Shown here in pieces: positions 60,801 to 64,000 of a stretch of DNA of 64,000 bases (position 1 is its first letter; the number at the start of each line of letters is the position of its first letter). The DNA is from Thinopyrum elongatum (Eukaryota > Streptophyta > Magnoliopsida > Poales > Poaceae), in assembly GCA_011799875.1 (NCBI GenBank), contig CM022301.1, positions 218,990,296-219,054,295 of the forward strand. The letters run 5' to 3'. Under the pieces are notes generated by a model. That model was given only the letters and a program-made list of their open reading frames with translations. It ran no database searches and was not told the origin of the DNA. Both the position numbers and the translations under genes were made by a program.

Positions 60801-61808
60801 GCCTGGCTGGGCTGCCGCTACCTACGTCGTCGTCCCGTCATATGGATGCCGGATGGCGTTCAGCAGCGCCTCCCTCGTCGCGTCAGGGCAGAGAAAAAGT
60901 TGGGACATAGCAAAGAATGGAGACCAAGGACTCACCGCAGGCGCCGGGTTCCCATGGCTGTAGGGGGCCTTCCCGTACTGCCACTCCTCCTTCATCCCCG
61001 CCTTTGAGATGTCATTGACCCGGCCAGCAATCTGCTCCTGTGTCAACCGCCGGGACGACGTCTAGTTGGGGTCCTGAAGGCCAGACATCTGGTCGATGAT
61101 ATGGGTCCGGCGCTGCAGCGGCAACACCCAGCGCGCGATGAAGGCTGCGATGAGGTCCGTCCCGGTGAGCCCCTCGCGCGCCACCATCTCGGCGACCCGC
61201 CTGCTCATGTTCAGCACCTCCTGCGCCGGGCTCTTGGGGCAGTAGGTCCAGTTGGTCTTGGCGTGCGGCGTCACGTCAAGGAAGGGCGGCAAGTTGATAC
61301 AGTCCGCGCCGAGGTTGCGGACGTAGAAGAAGGTGTTCTGCCACTTCTTGGTAGAATCCTCCAAAGGCATCTTGGGGCACACCCCGTGCGGCTACGACGA
61401 GATGACGGCGGCCCCGCAGGAAGACATGACACCAGCCTCTGGCCCCTGCTGCTTCAAGAAGAAGAAGCGGACCCAAAGATCGATGCTGGGCTTGATGCCC
61501 AGGTAGCCCTCGCCCAGGGTGACGAACCCTGAGAGCTGCAGCACCGCATTCGCCCCCAGGTGGTGCGATTGGAGCCTGAAGAACTCCAGGAACATGCGGA
61601 AGAAGTCACTGGCGGGGAGACCGAACACACGCTTAAAGTGGGATTAGAAGACCACGCGTTCGGTCCCCTCCAGCCGCGGCACTAGCTCACCATCGGGCAG
61701 GCGTACGGCCACCTCCGTCTTCGGCGGCAGCCGCCACGTGTCGCGCAGGTACTAGACTTCCCCGGCGGTGACGGTGGATCCCTCCCACGAGCCTTTCGGC
61801 AGCACCAT
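57858..61808 (-). pseudogene. Element E antisense gene (putative gypsy-type 'Transposase_28' protein)
   Basis: Multi-exon gene reading against pol. It starts MVLPKGSWEGSTVTAGEV at 61808. The conserved domain has FGLPASDFFRMFLEFFRLQS, HHLGANAVLQLSGFVTLGEG, DLWVRFFFLKQQG and KKWQNTFFYVRN, which I recognise as the plant 'putative gypsy type transposon' domain. It is followed by a basic patch (GAKKRRRT, near 60500), a clean 72-nt intron (60358-60429, GG|GTAAG ... TTCAG|G), acidic and Pro-rich parts, two near-identical 40-residue coiled-coil repeats (58576-59070), and a C-terminal helical part (TWSFSEIMNVAEARLQVLGE). In-frame TAGs, for example after TAGEV, VVF and ISS, show decay. Function unknown; conserved in Tat elements. 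Confidence 0.7.
59221..59545. repeat. Direct repeat pair in introns of the antisense gene
   Basis: Two copies (59221-59300 and 59462-59541) of an about 80-bp unit: gattcgacccaactacta, agttggc, tcgggggctacacccagtgg, gtgNgctagcgc. Each contains two palindromes, ccaactactacgtagttgg (best in copy 1) and acccagtgggt. Confidence 0.8.
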
Positions 61809-62034
61809 CGGTGGCACTCGACGTGGGCGCGAGGTGTGTGGGCTCAAAAAAGAAGAAGAGGCGGCTGCCGAGCGCTGCAGATCGGCCGCCGAGCGCTGCG
61901 GAGAGGCGGCAGTGCTTCGCTCGAGAGCAGCGGGGCGTTGCGGCGTGCAACGGGCTCGGAGGTTAGAGCAAGGGAGAAGGAAGAAGATGGGGGGGGGCGT
62001 GTGCGTGAATGATTTCCGCCGCCCCCTTCCCCCG

Positions 62035-62042
62035 ATTTATAA
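62035..62042 (-). promoter_or_regulatory. Candidate TATA box for the antisense gene of element E
   Basis: The minus strand reads GGCTTATAAATCGGGG about 230 bp upstream of the antisense ATG at 61808, inside the element and outside the LTR. Confidence 0.45.
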
Positions 62043-62504
62043 GCCACGAACTGAACGTGGGGAAGTGGGATCAGTTGCGCCCACCCCTCCCACTTCCCCA
62101 CATTAAGTGGGCACGATCTATGCATCAATTAACTGCGCCAAGAAGGGCAACTGCCTATGGCCACCGCAATAAATCCCCACGCGTGGGCCGAGGGAGCGGA
62201 GTGGCGGGCCCCAGCCCGCCCCCGCCGTTACGTCCCGTCCCACACGTGGCCTGTCAGGGCCTCTTCAGCTTCTGGGCGCCACGTGGCGTCCACGCCAAAA
62301 CCAAGAGATCGCGTCCCTCCCCCTCAAGATTTGGCCGACTCTTCAATTTCCTGCCCATGCTGGGATGCCGCGATTCGGCTTCTGGAAGCCGGCACAGAGT
62401 GGGTGTTGCCAAACCCGGCGGTCACAAGCTTCATCAGCATTTACCACCTTCTCAGGGGGTGAAACTGCGAAGGCCCCCATGCTTGAAGCCGGCGAGCCTT
62501 CACA

Positions 62505-62518
62505 GCTTCGGGGGCTAC
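62505..62518 (+). other. Polypurine-type tract of element E
   Basis: gcttcgggggctac immediately before the LTR start tgtcgggg. This G-rich text is the usual second-strand primer region of this lineage. Confidence 0.6.
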
Positions 62519-63459
62519 TGTCGGGGGGATGAACCCCGGGCAGGCAATGGAACCCGGATCCTTTTCAAAAACATCGGGGCCGGCCTCGCCCCTTAATCCG
62601 GCTTGCGCTTGGCCGGATTCCTCGACCCGGCCAAGCTCCGCAACCCGGCCAAACCCCGCAACCCGGCCGGGCCCGTTGGCGCGTGCCGGCTGGCCCCGCC
62701 AAACCAAGACCTCCTCAACCCGGCCTCGGGTCAGCTCCCGTCCCATCCAAGGCGTACGACGGATCAAGTCCCCGTAAGGGAGATGAGCACGGCTACAGTG
62801 GCCCACCGACCCCTCTGACCGGCAGGAGCGTGGCAACAGTGCCCCACCTACCCGCTGACCAGGGCCGACATGGTAACAGTGCGCCCCTCGTCCTGCTAAT
62901 GCAAGCCGATGGCGACCAGGCGATGTGCCACTATAGCTGAGCTAGCTCAACCACTCCATGACGCAAGACAAGAAACGGAACAGTGCCCTCTGGCGCACGG
63001 GGCCCGCACCTGGAGAACCCGGTGAATCCTGGTACCCGGCGGGTCCCAGCACTGGCTTCCCAGCCACTGACATCCCGGCCCCGCGGCCATGTAACTTTAC
63101 CATTGTAACCCTGGGGGGTTGACCTATAAAACCCCCCAGGAGCCCTCCATGTACGCGGGCGAACACATGAGATTATCCACCAGTAGAGCACCCACACACA
63201 CACAAGGAGAAGGAGCAGCCTGAGCCTTGGCCTGCCTTCCTTCCTCCCCCAAACAGCTCCAGGAGCAACTCTGTACTGATACATATAAACCAATCTCGGC
63301 AGGACTAGGGGTGTTATCTCTCCGGAGAGCCCCGAACCTGGGTATGTCTTGCATCCGACGCTCGCTCATGCCGACCTCGCCTCTGGAGCCCACCGGTGCC
63401 CTCGAGCCTGTCCCTCTCTTTAGCCATCCTTTGGCATCTGCCGTGCGCCCACCACGACA
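62519..63459 (+). mobile_element. 3' LTR of element E
   Basis: 941 bp, TG ... CA, collinear with the 5' LTR with few differences. The TATA copy is at 63124-63132. Confidence 0.93.
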
Positions 63460-63554
63460 TAACCCGAGAGAGAGAGAGGATAAAGGCATATCCGGCTGGT
63501 GAAAGAGTCGTCATCGGAGGAGGAACCGATGGAGAGGTCATTGAAGAAAACCAT

Positions 63555-64000
63555 GGTGACGACGGCAGTCGGATGCGAGACGGCAAGAGCAAGGAAGCAA
63601 GCGACGAAGCGGCGATAGCTTGGGAAGGAAGGAAGGAAGGAGGAAACAGGGGAAATGTGACTTGTGGTCAGGGAGAAAAGGGGGTGGGGAGGGGGGAGAG
63701 TTAGATATTTTGGCGGTAGGCAAAAAAATTCAAAAGGTGGAGGGAAACTTTGCGCGTGGTGCCGCCAGACACCATTCAGTTTGAACAAATGTGTGCATCG
63801 CAAATGATTCTTCTGCTTTACGTGCATGCGATGAGTTTGAGCATTCAAATTTTGGTCGAAATTTCCTAGGGTATGGTGCTCAACCACGTCATTGCATAAT
63901 TTAACGTCGCTTCCTAATTTGGGTACACAAAAGAGCCTACAGCACACAGACCACACTTACTGAATCGAGCAATTTTAGTAATTAAACAGAGCCAGGTGAC
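63555..64000 (-). promoter_or_regulatory. Leader and upstream region of the GRF gene
   Basis: Upstream of the exon 1 ATG (63554-63552) the minus strand is CCTTCC/CCCC-rich (63600-63700), a typical cereal leader. Then comes AT-richer DNA to the window edge. I found no clear TATA box and no second transposon terminus. Confidence 0.4.

Larger units (their letters stand above)
49788..63459 (+). mobile_element. Element E, complete Tat-lineage gypsy retrotransposon with antisense gene
   Basis: LTRs 49788-50733 and 62519-63459 with perfect target duplication TAACC (49783-49787, 63460-63464). Plus-strand gag, protease, RT, RNase H, archaeal-type RNase H and integrase are followed by a minus-strand multi-exon gene between pol and the 3' LTR. 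Dual RNase H plus an antisense ORF is the hallmark of the Tat lineage (RIRE2/Grande-like). It is inserted opposite to the GRF gene, in its first intron. Confidence 0.93.
48505..63554 (-). pseudogene. GRF-type zinc-finger gene, interrupted by element E in intron 1
   Basis: Three exons. Exon 1 (63554-63464): MVFFNDLSIGSSSDDDSF to YPLSLS. Exon 2 (49722-49579, phase 0 to 0) after acceptor CTTGTAG: LPRTITCNEW, RCHHQSPCVKLVAFESMDSG, KFLACAEN, ending at donor GTTAGT. Exon 3 from 48816 after acceptor TTATAG: DEQKCSFLEWVDQVWP, CLAKLWSMYEEE. The C-x-H..C ... C ... C-F-x-E-W spacing is the GRF zinc finger. The coil-forming tail breaks by frameshift at the TGA 48637-48639, with LEFAKMVLAKEEALSQL continuing in another frame to about 48505. 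Exon 1 ends in phase 1 but exon 2 needs phase 0; one more CT in the (CT)6 run at 63466-63477 would fit. GRF fingers bind single-stranded nucleic acid in other proteins. Origin unclear (host or transposon-borne). Confidence 0.65.
31491..64000. mobile_element. DNA transposon copy R, left end, with nested elements D and E
   Basis: The left terminus CACTGGTATAGCGAGCTGCT at 31491 matches the terminus of copy L. Inward follow a subterminal region, the 45-bp array (31714-31988, resumed at 48052 after element D), a 'cacacacg'-rich part (48100-48290), an AT-rich part (48290-48500) and then the 3' end of the GRF zinc-finger gene. No second terminus was found before the window end, so whether the GRF gene lies inside the transposon is inference. 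Confidence 0.5.

Noticed and set aside
59491..60963. Plus-strand 427-codon ORF and other long frames
   Set aside because: GC-rich shadow of the minus-strand antisense gene, which has recognisable domain text and splice signals.

Overview
The window looks like intergenic DNA from a large-genome Triticeae grass (wheat, Aegilops or barley type). The reasons are LTRs opening TGATACGTCTCCAACGTATC, Athila-lineage gypsy elements with a tRNA-Asp type primer site, a Stowaway MITE of the common Triticeae kind, a CACTA element with GGTGCGCCA subterminal repeats, and a Tat-lineage gypsy element with dual RNase H. Almost every base belongs to nested transposable elements. I see no intact host gene. All names are from pattern recognition without searches, so family-level names are tentative.

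Layout, left to right. 1-4731: right part of a non-autonomous gypsy element A (minus strand), with its 5' LTR at 3162-4731. 4737-4887: MITE fragment. 4888-6520: right end of a DNA transposon copy L, with a B3-like pseudogene (5039-5548), a 45-bp tandem subterminal array and a CACTG-type terminus. 6521-6768: retrotransposon scrap. 6769-about 10455: long LTR fragment G. 10456-12613: unassigned DNA with a gene-like GC-rich first exon and a CTG-rich minisatellite. 12614-12731: truncated Stowaway MITE. 12732-24678: Athila-like gypsy element B (minus strand, gag and protease only), split by a complete 6245-bp CACTA element (12854-19098, TSD TTA).

24679-31490: retrotransposon F (minus strand), whose LTR is interrupted by solo LTR C (25111-26697) and by B. 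From 31491 to the window end: a second copy, R, of the CACTG-terminus transposon. R is interrupted in its subterminal array by the 16-kb Athila-like element D (31989-48051, perfect TSD ACATC). D itself carries a near full-length LINE (35520-41393). Beyond D lie a GRF zinc-finger pseudogene on the minus strand (exons near 63.5, 49.7 and 48.8 kb) and a 13.7-kb Tat-lineage gypsy element E (49788-63459, perfect TSD TAACC) sitting in that gene's first intron.

The most unusual structures are these. (1) The L/R transposon family: each copy has the same terminus and 45-bp array, followed inward by a non-transposase gene whose 3' end faces the terminus (B3-like in L, GRF in R). (2) The CACTA deletion derivative, which keeps only the N-terminus of its transposase, has a Ulp1-like region lacking the catalytic cysteine, and encodes a small hybrid-binding-domain protein with a membrane anchor. 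(3) The spliced antisense gene of E with its own candidate TATA box. (4) A perfect 10-bp hairpin next to the LINE poly(A) tail.
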